64,000 nucleotides of DNA from Ypsolopha sequella (lineage: Eukaryota; Arthropoda; Insecta; Lepidoptera; Ypsolophidae), in contig OW204009.1 of the NCBI GenBank assembly GCA_934047225.1, positions 19,589,161 to 19,653,160 of the forward strand, given 5' to 3'. Positions within the stretch are counted from its first letter, which is position 1; every line of letters starts with the position of its first letter. The notes under the pieces were generated by a model, which saw nothing but the letters and a program-made list of their open reading frames with translations, did not search any database and was not told where the DNA came from. Shown one piece after another: positions 12,290 through 23,470 of the stretch. The position numbers and the translations under genes are program-made.

Positions 12290-12720
12290 AAAAGTGTTAA
12301 TTTTTGTTAGAGTCAAGTGTTCTCCCCCTTTGCCTGCAAACCGGTTGTATTTGGAGACGTGATAGAATCACGGCAGTAGTATACATAACGAAATTGAAAG
12401 GAAATTTATCACAGCTAAGTAGGCTTTACAAGCTAACAAGTACAGATCGCGCCAAACTTTTAGTCCCCTCTAAACACGGGGTGATTCGCATCAGCAGGAA
12501 CAAAATGTACGGGCCGTTCTTGGGAAGAGCAACTTTTGATTGTACTAGCAGTTTGGCGCGATCTGTATTACTCGACAAATTTATAAAATTTGCTTGGAGA
12601 AGAAGTCCGCATATTGTGCAGGGCAACTACGGAACCCTACACTGCGTGTGGTCCGACACGTACTTGGCCGGTTTTTTGATATATGGTATCTATGTGCAAA
12701 ATTTCAAGTCTCCAGGTCCA
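12290..12720 (-). repeat. Fragments of dispersed lepidopteran repeats
   Basis: About 12625-12680 on the minus strand reads AACCGGCCAAGTACGTGTCGG followed by a GTAGGGTTCCGTAG block. This is the 5' part of the same dispersed repeat family as at 57.0 and 58.4 kb. At about 12441 and 12550 the 16-bp block ACAGATCGCGCCAAAC occurs in inverted orientation, forming a potential hairpin. A 160-codon + frame across this stretch is an accident of these repeats. Confidence 0.6.
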
Positions 12721-12812
12721 GTGATTTTATCATTTTATATACCTAAACAGAAGAAAAAAGATTTGAAATATTTGGTAGTTAACTAAAAGTATATAACGCG
12801 ATTATATTTCAG

Positions 12813-13133
12813 ATAAACCAGGAAGTCCACGAAACTTAACAATCGACGACATGGATACAGATAAAAATATCGCTATACTCTCATTCACGGAGCCAAAGGA
12901 CAATGGTGGCTCTGATATCATTTCATACGTCGTTCAATATAGAGATGTACCTGCAGACCCAAAAACAGCGAAAACGCAAAAATGGGCTGAAGGAACGACA
13001 GTTCAACACAATCTTGCAAATAAAATTACAGTAACTCAAAATAATCTTAATCTGGATAAATTTATCTACGAGTTTAGAGTGAGAGCTGTAAACCTGGCGG
13101 GTCAAGGTTCACCTAGTGCAGTTGTCTCAGTCA
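12813..13133 (+). CDS. FN3 exon 1 of a large host gene (one domain)
   Basis: The exon is bounded by a TATATTTCAG acceptor and a GTAAGTT donor and is 321 nt (107 codons), phase 1 at both ends. It encodes one FN3 domain. Visible marks are the KPGSPRNL linker and strand A, PKDNGGSDIISYVVQYR (loop and strand C) and YEFRVRAVNLAGQGSPS (strands F-G). The usual strand-B Trp is replaced by Phe (AILSF). There is no signal peptide, so this is an internal exon. It probably belongs with the four other FN3 exons of the window, because all share phase and strand. Family knowledge: such arrays occur in muscle giants (titin, twitchin, projectin) and in adhesion proteins; the KPxxP linkers favour the first but do not prove it. 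Confidence 0.85.
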
Positions 13134-13858
13134 GTAAGTTAAATAAATTCTGCTGCCTATATTGAACAAATTGTTCATGGGAGACTTTATTAACCCCTCA
13201 AAAAGGTTATATTTAAAAAAATATAATGATGAAGATATTCTCATATTTTACAAAATGTTATTAAGTTCTCAGGATAACTGCTTCATATATGCACATTTTT
13301 GATTAAATTTAACCTTCATGAAAGGGAACTAAAACTCCTGTTCCACCTCTCTGTACGAGTTTTATTTCCCCTTCGAAAAGTTTATATATTAAAACTTTTT
13401 CTGGGAACATCTATTATATAAAATCGAAAAGCTAGAAAGGGACAAAATTCATACACACCTTTTTGTGCGCGTATCACTCACAATATTGAAGGCCAAAATT
13501 GCAAAAAATATGATATAATTCGATTCCTTGGATTGTGACTATGATGAACGGCATAAACAATGGGTTTGGATAAGTGATCGCTCAATGATAATTAAAGATG
13601 AAATCAAAATGCTCCGCATTTCAGAAACTTCAGATCTGTATGGCATGTCCAACCAGCCGTTCATACTGTTTTGGGTTTGCAGAAACTTAACATCATACAA
13701 CGCAACTTTAAACGCAAATTGAACATCAAATTACTTTTCCAGAGAATTATTTATATATTAATTTATTTATTCCAGAGATTATTTTCTACATTTTACGTCA
13801 CTCACAAACATCTTCTTTCTATGATTCAACAGTTTGAAGGTTGTTTTTTTATTAATAA
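13134..13858. other. Intron, nothing recognised
   Basis: AT-rich intron sequence after FN3 exon 1. Short open frames are present on both strands but none has a recognisable domain or splice borders. Confidence 0.5.
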
Positions 13859-14861
13859 CTAGCTTTTGCCCGCGGCTTCGCCCGCGTTAATTAAGTTTTT
13901 GTATAGTCGTATCGAATCTGTAAATATTTTTAGTTTTAGTAGTTGACCTGACTTTGATTTGGAGTATTTAAAGTGTTTTTGGTTCTCATCATCTCTAATT
14001 TCATCGCTATGTAAAGTGTTTTTGGCGAGGCCGAAGATCAAGACACGTTTCCGTCTTTGCCGAGGCCGAAGCCCGAGCCATTTTGGAGATCGACACTATT
14101 TTTTGTTTTCTGAATTAATCCTCTGAATGTGTCTTTGGCTGTCTTTGATAACTGATTTAATCCCCTAGTATAGCATGTTTGGCGAGGCTAAAATCCGAGC
14201 CGCATTTCCAGTCGACACTTTTTTTTTCTAATTAATCTTTTGTTTTCTAATTAATTTTAATCATCTGCTTAAGTATCTTTGGCGGTCTTTGGCGAAGCCG
14301 AAGGCAGGGCTGCGTTTCCGAAAGACACCATATTTTGATCTCTGAATTAATCCTCTGCTAAAAGGTCTTTGGTGAGAAATTTCCAAAAGATATTTTTTTT
14401 TTGGTTACTGATTTGATATAAAAGTAGCGTATGTCCTATTTCAGGTCTAGAACTACATTTAAAGCATTTTCAGCCCTATCAGTTCGGGAGGTACGGCGTG
14501 AAGATGTGCATCACTTTTCTATAGGAACTTGACACCCAATTGCCTCTGAACTGATTAATGGGATAAAAAGTGGTCTACTATGTCCTATTCCAGTTCTAGA
14601 ACTACATTTGTGCAAAGTTTCGCCTAATCGGTTAAGTAGGTACGGCGTGGAAGAGTAACAGTACATCACTTTTCTATAGGAACTTGACACCCCATTGCCA
14701 TCCTATGGGAACTGATTTATCGGATATAAAATAGCCTTTGTCCTATTCCAGGTTTAGAACAACATTTGTGCAGTTTCAACCCAATCGGTTCATCAGTTAC
14801 GGCGTGAAAGAGTAATAAACATCCACCCATCCCAACTTTCGCATTTATAATATTAGTTGGA
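13859..14861 (-). mobile_element. Non-autonomous Helitron, complete ends, 1003 bp
   Basis: Read on the minus strand it starts TCCAACTAATATTATAAATG at 14861 and ends with a GC-rich hairpin (GCGGGCGAAGCCGCGGGC) followed by AAAAGCTAG at 13859. This is the Helitron design: 5' TC, and 3' hairpin plus CTRR. The plus-strand flanks are A (13858) and T (14862), as expected for insertion between A and T without target duplication. The interior has two sets of degenerate tandem modules: about 120-bp modules containing GGCGAGGCCGAAG and about 155-bp modules containing CTATAGGAACTTGACACCC. There is no helicase ORF, so mobility would depend on an autonomous relative. Confidence 0.88.
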
Positions 14862-15489
14862 TGTACCTAACATGAGAGGAGTGCATCCGCAAGACGAAAG
14901 AACATTAACTCATCCCTTAAATTTTTATGGACATCAAAACACTCATTTTCTATTCCTTTTATTAGACTTAGAAAGTACTTACGAAAGTAAACACACCCCT
15001 AATACTTGCAATATTTGTGAGGTACCTACATTGGGTCACTTATAATTATATAGCCAAAATACATACTGAAGACTTGGTAAGTAGTCAGTGACCCTTTTTG
15101 AGTAAAAACACAACAAAAACAATAGGTTTGCTATACTAATTGACTGGGAGTTGTTCTTAAATTTGTAAAGTATAGGGCACAAATTTTATTTTGTGTTTTT
15201 CGCTAAAAGGGTCATTGAACCTTGGTCTTGACCACTTACCGAGTCTCCCGTTTATACGGACGGACAGACGGACAGCCTAAATAACAAATTTAGTCATTTT
15301 ACTTTGAAAATGAAGGACTTTCCAAAGACAACTTCATCCCCCTTTTCACCCCTTCGAGGTTGGTATTATCACAAACGCTGAGACACGTATAAAGTAATTT
15401 TCAATTGTCAGTCTAAACACAAAATTTAAAGATCCTAACTTCAAAACAGACGAACTTTATAATAACGAACTTTCATTCAAACTTTCTTT
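14862..15489. other. Intron, dispersed repeat debris
   Basis: No gene was recognised. The stretch around 15240-15290 (CGGACGGACAGACGGACAG) is a motif seen in several dispersed lepidopteran repeats, including the one at about 58.57 kb. Confidence 0.4.
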
Positions 15490-15700
15490 TTTTTTACCGT
15501 CATCTAGACCTCGCCTTGCCCTTTTCTTAGAGTACCATGAACATGGGTCTAGCATCAGCCGTTTGGGAGATATGGACCTGTAAAGTTTTGACACTTTCGG
15601 CAGACAGATCTCGTCCAGACCTTTTCCTAGACACCCATCAACATGGGTTTATATCCAGCCGTTTGGGAGATACAGGCCGTCAAAGTTTTGACATTAAAAA
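15490..15700. repeat. Two tandem copies of a ~115-bp module
   Basis: The block CAGCCGTTTGGGAGATA followed by GTAAAGTTTTGAC/GTCAAAGTTTTGAC occurs twice, about 110-115 bp apart, each preceded by an AACATGGGT segment. The copies are clearly diverged. It is non-coding. Confidence 0.6.
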
Positions 15701-15780
15701 AAAAACTTTTTTTTGGCATCCCGTGGTCCAACCCCTAGGGATGTACTACCTTCCGTTCCTAAAATATTTTGCTTGGATAT

Positions 15781-15846
15781 AGATATTTATAGATAGATAG
15801 ATAGGTAGATAGATAGACAGATAGATAGATAGATAGATAGATATAT
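15781..15846. repeat. GATA microsatellite
   Basis: An interrupted (GATA)n run, ending near the block shared with the Helitron at 44.4 kb. Confidence 0.85.
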
Positions 15847-15879
15847 TGTTGATATAGATCGATAGATATCTCAAAAGGA

Positions 15880-16538
15880 AAAAATGGAACCCTAATAGGA
15901 CCACTTGTGTGACTGTCTGTCTGTCCGTCTGTTATAGCCGATTTGCACACATACTTTGAAGAATTTTCATGTCCACTATATTAAATTGCAAAATCGATGC
16001 AATTTTCGTAATTAATGTCCAAGAAAACCATAAAAACGACACCCATATTGATATTTACACATTTCAAAATTTCAACCCCGTCGCACCCCAACAGGAAATG
16101 ATGTTATTTCACGTTCACTACGTTGGATTTAGAAATCGTTGTTGTTTTCGTAATCAGCGACGCGAAAAACCATACAAACGATACCCATGTTGATTTTCAG
16201 ACTTTGTCACCCCATTTCCCCCTTTTAGGGGTTGAATTCTGAAGAAACCTGAAACACGTGTTTACTCATTTATGAATAGGAGTACTCCTGTGAAGTCTCG
16301 AATAAAATAGTCTAACTAATCTTGTTTCCCATACAAACTTTGGACCCCCGTTTCACCCCCTTAGGGGTAGAATTTCGAAAAACCCTTTCTTATTCCTTGT
16401 TAATATTACAAAGGGAAGCTTTGTGCAAAATTTCAGCTTTCTAGGTCGAAGGGTTTGGGCTGTGCGTTGATGAGTCAGTGAATGAGTCAGTGAATGAATC
16501 AGTAAGTCAGTCAGGACTTCTCTTTTTATATATATAGA
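15880..16538 (-). mobile_element. Helitron 5' half, truncated
   Basis: This segment is a close copy of the 5' part of the Helitron at 44038-45191: both contain AAGGAAAAAATGGAACCCTA, CAACAGGAAATGATG and the GTCAGTCAGGACTTCTCTTT end. On the minus strand it starts TCTATATATATAAAAAG at 16538, with T following at 16539 on the plus strand. No 3' hairpin with CTAG was found on its left, so the element is truncated near the GATA run. Confidence 0.7.
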
Positions 16539-16679
16539 TAATTATATTTTTAAAGTGTGCGGAGCCGCGGGCATATCGAGTAAATAATAAAACGAATACC
16601 TCATCTGGGGGTAAATGAGCTTTAAAATTGCTTCCTGTGACTTGAGTAACATTTTTATAATATTAATATTAGAATATGT

Positions 16680-17430
16680 TGTTACGAAATTACTACTTCT
16701 GGTTCGACTTATTTTTGGATTTACGCTACAGAATGTATAAACAAAAGAAACGTTGAGCGCCACTTAATTTATTAAGTAAAATTAAGAAAACCTTTATGAC
16801 ACAAAAAAAAAGAAAATTCTCCTTCAGAATTAAAAAAAAAAAACAACTCTACTAGTATAAAATAACGATAGATGTTAAGTTAAAAAAAAATTTAATAATC
16901 TAAATAATATTTACATCAAAATTCAACCCTAAATTTTATCAAAATATATTTTTGTAATGTCCTTTATATAGGACAATTCTTAAATTCGGCTAAATATTAT
17001 TATTTACATTATCTTGCACCATGAGTACTTATCTTACTCGTCTTGAATCTCATGTACGTCCTTTATATAGGACAAAACGGTCCAGATGTTTTCGAACAAC
17101 TTTCTTCCTTCGCTCCCGATCTTTCAATTAAAATTAATGAATTAAAGGACGGCAGCACGCTGCAATGTAGAAATGCACATCTTCAATAGGTTTATCCCTA
17201 AGTATAAACAAGGCTACCAAGTAACAAAATAAATAATATCAAAACGTTACCTGCCGTCCGTTTCTAAAATTTAACTATGTTAACTTCTTGGAAAACCAGT
17301 TTCGAATACTCCGTTTCGATTAATTTTCTAAACAATTCAGCATTTTAAAATTATTTCTTCGATAAAATATTAGTTGTTATTTCTGACATTTCTTTTCTAA
17401 CCCTTACTTGACCATTCTTTCATATTTTGA
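16680..17430 (-). repeat. Gypsy 3' LTR
   Basis: It begins TGTTACGAAATTACTACTTC on the plus strand and matches 21388-22141 with scattered substitutions and small indels in the A-runs. It contains two copies of the near-palindrome GTCCTTTATATAGGAC (about 16960 and 17058). The exact right border is uncertain by a few bases because both copies share TATTTTGA there. Confidence 0.85.
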
Positions 17431-17774
17431 TTTTTGAGAAAATCCATAGATAATAAGTACAAAAGAAGGAAACACAAAAAGTAAAATGAGAAGATATACA
17501 GACGTTTTCTTACACGGGTAAAATCTAAATGTATAAAATCTCGTGTAACATCGCCCCCTTCTTTAAAGTGAAAACAATTCTGAAAAGATTTGGTTGAACA
17601 AAAAGTCTATGGCAAACACATATAAATTCTAGATTATTAAAAGGTAAACATGTATAGAATGCAAGCGAGTACTAATATTCATATACTGTTGCCGTCACTT
17701 AGTAACAATTATACCTGGTATATGTTTAGCCTAATTTTTGAATAGTTGTACATAGTATTTCAAATATTATGTAA

Positions 17775-18113
17775 TTAAGGCGTTACATGTACAATATCTT
17801 TAATTTGCGTTAATCCTATCAAACGCCAATTCACATCTACTAAACGATAAGTAAATGGACTCACACGTTCTTGATCAATACATTTTATATTTCTAGGAGC
17901 TAATTTACTAGCAAAGTGTTCTCCTGCTTTAGACAAAATATAGTTTTTCTTCCAGACTACCTGACCTTCTTTCAATTCTAATGGTCTTCTTCTTAAATTA
18001 TAAACTTTCTTACTACGTTCGTAAGCATTCTTCAAATATTCTTTCGTCTTTTCGAAAACAGACTGAAGCTCTTTAAGAGTTTCTGAATATTTACTTCTGT
18101 CTGGAAAGACCAA
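17775..18113 (-). pseudogene. Gypsy integrase C-terminal piece
   Basis: 112 codons. The N-terminal half is a basic coiled segment (EKTKEYLKNAYERSKKVYN, then RRRPLELKEGQVVW), typical of the linker after the integrase core. It ends with a small domain (SPFTYRLVD) resembling the GPY/F-like C-terminal module. The DDE core that should precede it is absent: only about 45 nt separate it from the preceding integrase part, which stops at CDYFSK. Confidence 0.75.
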
Positions 18114-18160
18114 CTCTAATTCATTTAGCCGAGAACTTTTATGAAAAACTCCATCTAAGA

Positions 18161-18760
18161 TTATTTCGAGAAATAATCACATATGACCATGATAAATGTG
18201 TTACCATTTTTTGATCGAGGCATAGGACCGTGCAAGTCGACCGAAATAGTCTGAAATGGTTTGTATACCAGTTTAGGTTGACCCATTAGACCAGGTTTTG
18301 CTTTGTTTGTTGATTTATTCGCTAAGCATGTTTCACAATTACGAACAAATTTTTTAACATCTACTAATAACTTTGGCCAATAGTATCGTAAAGCAATACG
18401 TTTTAGAGTTTTTTGCACGCCGAAATGACCTGCAGTTGGCTCGTCATGGTTTTTCTTTAATATTTCTAACCTTTCTGATGCTGGAACTACAAGTTTCCAG
18501 GAAGTATCAGATTCTAAGCCATAACGACTACGGATGTACTTGTATAATTTTCCTTCACTTACAGTAAATTTTGGATATTTATGGGGAAAATTGGTAGAAT
18601 TCTCACATACATCATCGTACCATTTATCTCCTGTAGGAAAATTAACTACGAGTTCTGCCATTTCTAACCTACTTAGAGCATCAGGGACAACATGTAAATG
18701 TCCTTTTCTATGTTCGATATCAAAATCGAGCTGAAATGAACATGTAGAATTATTAGACAA
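18161..18760 (-). pseudogene. Gypsy RNase H end plus integrase N-terminal part
   Basis: The frame starts in the tail of RNase H (HVVPDALSRLE) and continues into the HHCC zinc domain (HDEPTAGHFGVQKT, then CETCLANKS). It reaches the first integrase strand with the first catalytic Asp (SVDLHGPMPRSKNG) and stops at VICDYFSK. The second Asp and the Glu of the DDE triad are deleted. The upstream border lies inside a perfect inverted repeat at 18736-18790. Confidence 0.82.
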
Positions 18761-18790
18761 ACACTTTGTCTAATAATTCTACATGTTCAT
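18736..18790. repeat. Perfect 26-bp inverted repeat with 3-nt loop at a deletion junction
   Basis: Arms 18736-18761 and 18765-18790 are exact reverse complements around CAC. The right arm encodes, on the minus strand, the end of the RT frame (HVELLDK). The left arm is an inverted copy and has no coding sense. The rest of RT and most of RNase H are missing at this point. Confidence 0.9.
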
Positions 18791-19529
18791 CAAATATTTT
18801 AGATATTAAGATAATATCTTTCAGATAAATAAACACTGAATAAGATAAATCTGAGTTCTGGAACTCGGGCCCGAATAATTTGTCCATAAGTCTTTGTAAA
18901 GTTTGGGCTGCTGTTGACAGTCCAAAGCACATTCTGCAAAATTGGAAAAGTCCTCTTTTAGGAACTGAAAAAGCTGTTTTCTCTTTGCTTTCTTGTTCTA
19001 ATTCTATTTGCCAGTAAGCAGATTTCAAATCTAATGACGTCATATATTGAGCTCCACGAAGTCCACTAAGAATAGAATTGATATTTGGAAGAGGGTAGCT
19101 GTCAAATTTAGTAATGTTATTGAGTTTGCGACAGTCCAAACATACTCTGGGTTCACCGTTAGCTTTTCTGACGATTACGAGTGGGCTATTCCATGGAGAA
19201 TTTGATGGCTCGACTACATTAAGGGACATCATTTTGTCTAATTCCTTATGGATAAGTTCCAACATAGCTGGAGAGAATGGATGATTCTTTTGCCGAACTG
19301 GGAGGGAATCACCAGTGTTGATAGTGTGTTTAACCAGTGTTGTTTTGCTTAGGCCCACATCAGCTTTTAAAGTCTGAAACATCTTGATTTTTTCTTCAAT
19401 TAACCATTTCTGATCTTCTGATAAATCATCTTTTGAATGTATGATTGACGTAGGTGCTACAAAACAATTATTATTCGACAAAGAATCTATCGATAATAAT
19501 TTTGTTACTTCTGTAGTTATTTTGAACAT
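18753..19529 (-). pseudogene. Gypsy reverse transcriptase, catalytic motif altered
   Basis: 258 codons with clear RT order: NSPWNSPLVIVRKANGEPR, CLDCRKLNNIT, YMTSLDLKSAYWQIEL (motif A, catalytic Asp present), FGLSTAAQTLQRLM and then FIYLKDIILI. The last should carry the YxDD catalytic pair; here Lys replaces the first Asp, which should abolish polymerisation. The frame ends at the inverted repeat at 18736-18790. Confidence 0.85.
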
Positions 19530-19532
19530 TTT

Positions 19533-20344
19533 TCAGAAATCAATTCCTAGGATAACAGGAGTTTTGATTTCGTCTATTATTAAAAATCTTACCACTTTAA
19601 ATGAATCTTTGTACTCAACAAGCAAATTGGTGGAACCTTTGCTCATGCGTTGTGTACCGTTGGCAGTATATACAGGCGTTAGTTTAGTACTGTTTAATTG
19701 AGCACCAAAATTTTGAAGTTTTCTAAAAGCAAATGTGTTCAAAACGGAACAAACAGCTCCCGAATCTAACAGGGCCATACACTCTTTGCCAAGGATGTTT
19801 ATTTTTAGGAATGGCCTAGATTCGCCCTGTTTTGGGTTGAAATATACCTCATTTATTATTTTCGAGTTTAAAAAGTTTTTAACATGAGATAGCCAATCCA
19901 ACCATTCTTCTTTAGTAGTTTTCTGTAACGTCTTATTCTGTACTATTCTATTATTTATATTGTTAAATTCTGTCACATTTAAGTTGGATCTACTTTCGAG
20001 GCTTCGGCTGAGTTTAAACATTTCTCAGGCCTACACCGTTCACAATTGGGGTGAATGACACCATCATTACCATAACCATAACAGTATACTCTTTTATTGA
20101 ATTTACATTCTTCCGGTTTATGACCTTTAGCTTTACATTTATTACATGAAACCCTACTATTATTTCTTTCGTTTGTCAACTCAGTGACATTATTCTCTTT
20201 ATTTTTAGCTCTAACTTCACTTTCGAATGCATAGCAAAGATCTCTATGAAGAATATTTTCTTTTCTAATTGGAGGGTTCACATAGGCTGCACACTCTGCT
20301 TTTAAGTCTTCTAAAACCTTGAATTTTTTTCTTAACTCGTCCAA
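19533..20344 (-). pseudogene. Gypsy gag zinc region and aspartic protease
   Basis: Two overlapping frames. 19979-20344 has a CCHC-type knuckle (CNKCKAKGHKPEEC) and further cysteines (YCYGYGNDG, NCERC). 19533-20021 has the protease signature ALLDSGAVCSVLN, with the catalytic Asp, and VILGIDF near its end. The need for two frames indicates a frameshift at about 19980-20020. Confidence 0.8.
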
Positions 20345-21284
20345 GCTTTGAAACTTTTCTGCTAAAGTCTTGGACTTATAGTAAGGTTCTAGTCAACAAT
20401 ATCAAAATATCAAAATATGTCATCATAACGAAAATAAACGCGCAAGCACTCTCTTGTTCGTGTTGTGTACGTACGGTAATTTCTTTTAAAGTCTTCCTAT
20501 CATAGGAAATCGGTAGATACTCTTCTTTTAGCTTTTCTACTAACGAGCTCCAACTTTTACACTGTCGTCCATAAAATCTAAACTACTCTAGTGCTTCCCC
20601 CTCAAACAAATCATACGCTCCATTCAATAAGTCCTTTTCAGTCAAACCTTTACATGCTCTGATCTCATCAACTTTTTTTGTAAATGCAATCACACCCATT
20701 TGGCTGCTTCTACCGGAAAATTTTAAATTCCAGTTGTTAATAGACCTGCTCACATCCACAAAGACTTTTACCGTTTCTTTGCTACATGCTTCATGAGAAT
20801 GGACATTCGAAAAAGGCCCTCGAATTGTATTCTCAAGATTATCAATCATCTTGTTGGTTTCTGTATCGTTATTAGAAATGTCAACCGATCCTTGGTTCAC
20901 CAAAACGGATTGCAAAATCGTCTCACAATCATTCTTCAAAAGGGTAATCCTATCGTAAATCATGGGGTCTTCTGTCAATAAATGACTTAGCCTAGCTTGA
21001 ACGTGTAGAGTTCGGGATTTTAACCTGTTCAACAGTGACATTTCATTGTTAGATATTTCTAATAAATTTTTTATGTCAGTAATCTTGGAACTACACTTGA
21101 TACATTCTGAGTCAATGTCTTAATTATCACAATACTGTTTTTCTATTTCTAATTTGTCATCTTTCTTTAGCTGGGCTAATTTTCTTCTCATTTCTTCTAC
21201 AGTATCATATTCATTTATTCCTCGAATCAATAATTCATGTTTTAGTTCGTCTTTTAACAAATGTTTAAAGTTCATTGTAGCCAT
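20345..21284 (-). pseudogene. Gypsy gag, with SAP-like N-terminus
   Basis: The likely start is the ATG at 21284-21282 (MATMNFKHLL). The first residues, LKHELLIRGINEYDTVEEM followed by RRKLAQL, fit the SAP helix-turn-helix pattern found at the gag N-terminus of some arthropod Gypsy elements. A TAA at about 21122-21120 breaks the frame; it continues from 21041 for 152 codons to 20583. More gag-like sequence follows with further stops. Confidence 0.6.
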
Positions 21285-21387
21285 TGTTTAAAGAAAGATG
21301 TACAAATAACCTTTCAAATGTACAGTTCTATTCTAATATTTTTTTTGTTTATACAGCCACCAAGCCCCACGTTGCATGCGCCAAATA

Positions 21388-22141
21388 TGTTACGAGATTA
21401 CTACTTCTGGTTCAACTTATTTTTGGATTAACGCTACAGAATGTATAAACAAAAGAAACGTTGAGCGCCACTTAATTTATTAAGTAAAATTAAGAAAACC
21501 TTTATGACACAAAAAAAAAGAAAATTCTCCATCAGAAAAAAAAAAAAAAGAAACAACTCTACTAGTATAAAATAAAGATAGATGTTAAGTTAAAAAAAAA
21601 TTGAATAATCTAAATAATATTTACATCAAAATTCAACCCTGAATTTTATCAAAATATATTTTTGTAATGTCCTTTATATAGAACAATTCTTAAATTCGGC
21701 TAAATATTATTATTTACATTATCTTGCACCATGAGTACTTATCTTACTCGTCTTGAATCTCATGTACGTCCTTTATATAGAACAAAACGGTCCAGATGTT
21801 TTCGAACAACTTTCTTCCTTCGCTCTCGATCTTTCAATTAAAATTAATGAATTAAAGGACGGCAGTACGCTGCAATGTAGAAATGCACATCTTCAATAGG
21901 TTTATCCCTAAGTATAAACAAGGCTACCAAGTAACAAAATAAATAATATCAAAACGTTACCTGCCGTCCGTTTCTAAAATTTAACTATGTTAACTTCTTG
22001 GAAAACAAGTTTCGAATACTCCGTTTCGATTAATTTTCTAAACAATTCAGCATTTTAAAATTATTTTCTTCGATAAAATATTGGTTGTTATTTCTGACAT
22101 TTCTTTTCTAACCCTTATTTCACCATTATTTCATATTTTGA
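21388..22141 (-). repeat. Gypsy 5' LTR
   Basis: Partner of 16680-17430, starting TGTTACGAGATTACTACTTC on the plus strand. It has the same internal order, including two related GTCCTTTATATAGaAC copies. Confidence 0.85.
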
Positions 22142-22364
22142 ATTGTACTAAAGTCTAAAGTTAAGTTAAAAGTTTCGAATTTGGCTAGATAACGGGTCAT
22201 TGCTGTTTTAAAAAACAAGAGAAAAAAAAAAACAAGTTTTTTAAAGGTTGATGCGACGGATCACGGTGCCAAACGTTTTTCGTTTTTCTAAAAAAAAATT
22301 GCCTTCTAGAAAATAATAACCAAAAATATATAGATATAAAAGTATTAAAGTTGGTCAAATCTAA

Positions 22365-22505
22365 CATACCAACTAACACTGACATCTTTTCCAAAGCTTG
22401 CATTTTTTCCATTTCATAACGCTGGAACCTTGATTTCTCTTCATCGTACGCACTCAACATCTTAAACAACATGCACCTCACATGGCTGGGTACAGTTTTA
22501 GGCAT
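22365..22505 (-). CDS. Possible small first exon or gene fragment, unrecognised
   Basis: On the minus strand an ATG at about 22505 starts MPKTVPSHVRCMLFKM, followed by an Arg/Glu/Met-rich helix (YDEEKSRFQRYEMEKM) and ALEKMSVLVG. A GTATGTT donor-like sequence lies at about 22368. After this the frame runs into AT-rich sequence with no domain. It could be the first exon of a nested minus-strand gene, a gene fragment or chance. No downstream exon was found; the Gypsy insertion lies immediately downstream. Function unknown. Confidence 0.3.
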
Positions 22506-22794
22506 GATGGTCAACAAATTCAGTTTATTTCATTAATTTTAATTCGTAAATGAAATCAACAAGAGAGCCAAAGACAAGTTAATGACAGGTGACATTATTT
22601 ATTTTTTGTTGCTATATGAATATTTTACTACTAAGTTCTTGACAAGATCGGCTTGACAGACTCTATAAGGGTACAAGTGTTATCAAACAATAAATCTCAT
22701 ATATAACCATATTACTTGCAGCCAAAACACTGCCGGATTAAACTCAAATATTCCAAGTTTTTATCCTGGAAAAGGACAATATACAAAATACTAG

Positions 22795-23105
22795 AAATAC
22801 TAGGTGAGGTATGAGAGTGTCATCTTATTAAGTACACACCTGTCAGTTAAACCAGAACAATAAAACATTTTAAATACAAGGTTAGGTATGAGAGTGTCAT
22901 CCTATTAAGTATACACCTGTCAGTAGAACCAGAACAATAAAACATTTTAAATACTAGGTTAGGTATGAGAGTGTCATCTTATTAAGTGTACACCTGTCAG
23001 TAGAACCAGAACAATAAAACATTTTAAATACTAGGTTAGGTATGAGAGTGTCATCTTATTAAGTGTACACCTGTCAGTAGAACCAGAACAATAAAACATT
23101 TTAAA
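22795..23105. repeat. Four tandem copies of a 77-bp unit
   Basis: Copies begin near 22801, 22878, 22955 and 23032 and share GGTATGAGAGTGTCATC and CAGAACAATAAAACATTTTA. The last two are nearly identical; the first differs at several positions. Confidence 0.9.
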
Positions 23106-23259
23106 AATCATATTAAGTAGGTATACAAAAATGTTTTTTGGAAGCAAAAGCATGACATCTGGTGACCAGAAGTAGAAGTACAAGGCGACAAAAAGGACAA
23201 CTTATATGAAGTAGTATTGCTAAATAGATAAAGAATAGATAAATTAACGTCAGGTAGCC

Positions 23260-23297
23260 TCACCACCACCACCACCACCACCACCACCACCACCACT
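23260..23297. repeat. CCA microsatellite
   Basis: Uninterrupted (CAC)n run of about 12 units. On the minus strand it encodes poly-Val by chance. Confidence 0.9.
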
Positions 23298-23470
23298 TGC
23301 TGGCTTGTTTTTGTGGTATCTATGCTGCTATGGCATCTATATTGTTGTCTTTTACCTTAGTATTTTTAGATTCCACTCGTATTGTGTGGTGATATAAAAC
23401 TCTTTGTGCGCGACTCCAATTAGCGCTTGTCCAAATATTTTGTCTTTTTTAAATATTATTTTTATATTAG

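Larger units (their letters stand above)
16680..22141 (-). mobile_element. Ty3/Gypsy LTR retrotransposon, internally deleted
   Basis: Two LTRs of about 750 bp (16680-17430 and 21388-22141) flank gag, protease, reverse transcriptase, a little RNase H and integrase pieces, all read on the minus strand. The LTRs look about 97% identical by eye. Directly downstream of the right-hand (5') LTR the minus strand reads TGGCGCATGCAACG, a likely primer binding site. Stops, a lost RNase H and a lost integrase core make it inactive. No clear target duplication was seen (TATGT left, TATTT right is the best candidate). Confidence 0.88.

Noticed and set aside
12304..12786. 160-codon plus-strand ORF as a gene
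   Set aside because: Composed of dispersed repeat fragments and running up to the FN3 acceptor; no domain.
16675..22146. TATGT/TATTT as Gypsy target duplication
   Set aside because: Only four of five bases agree and the right LTR border is uncertain, so it was not used as proof.
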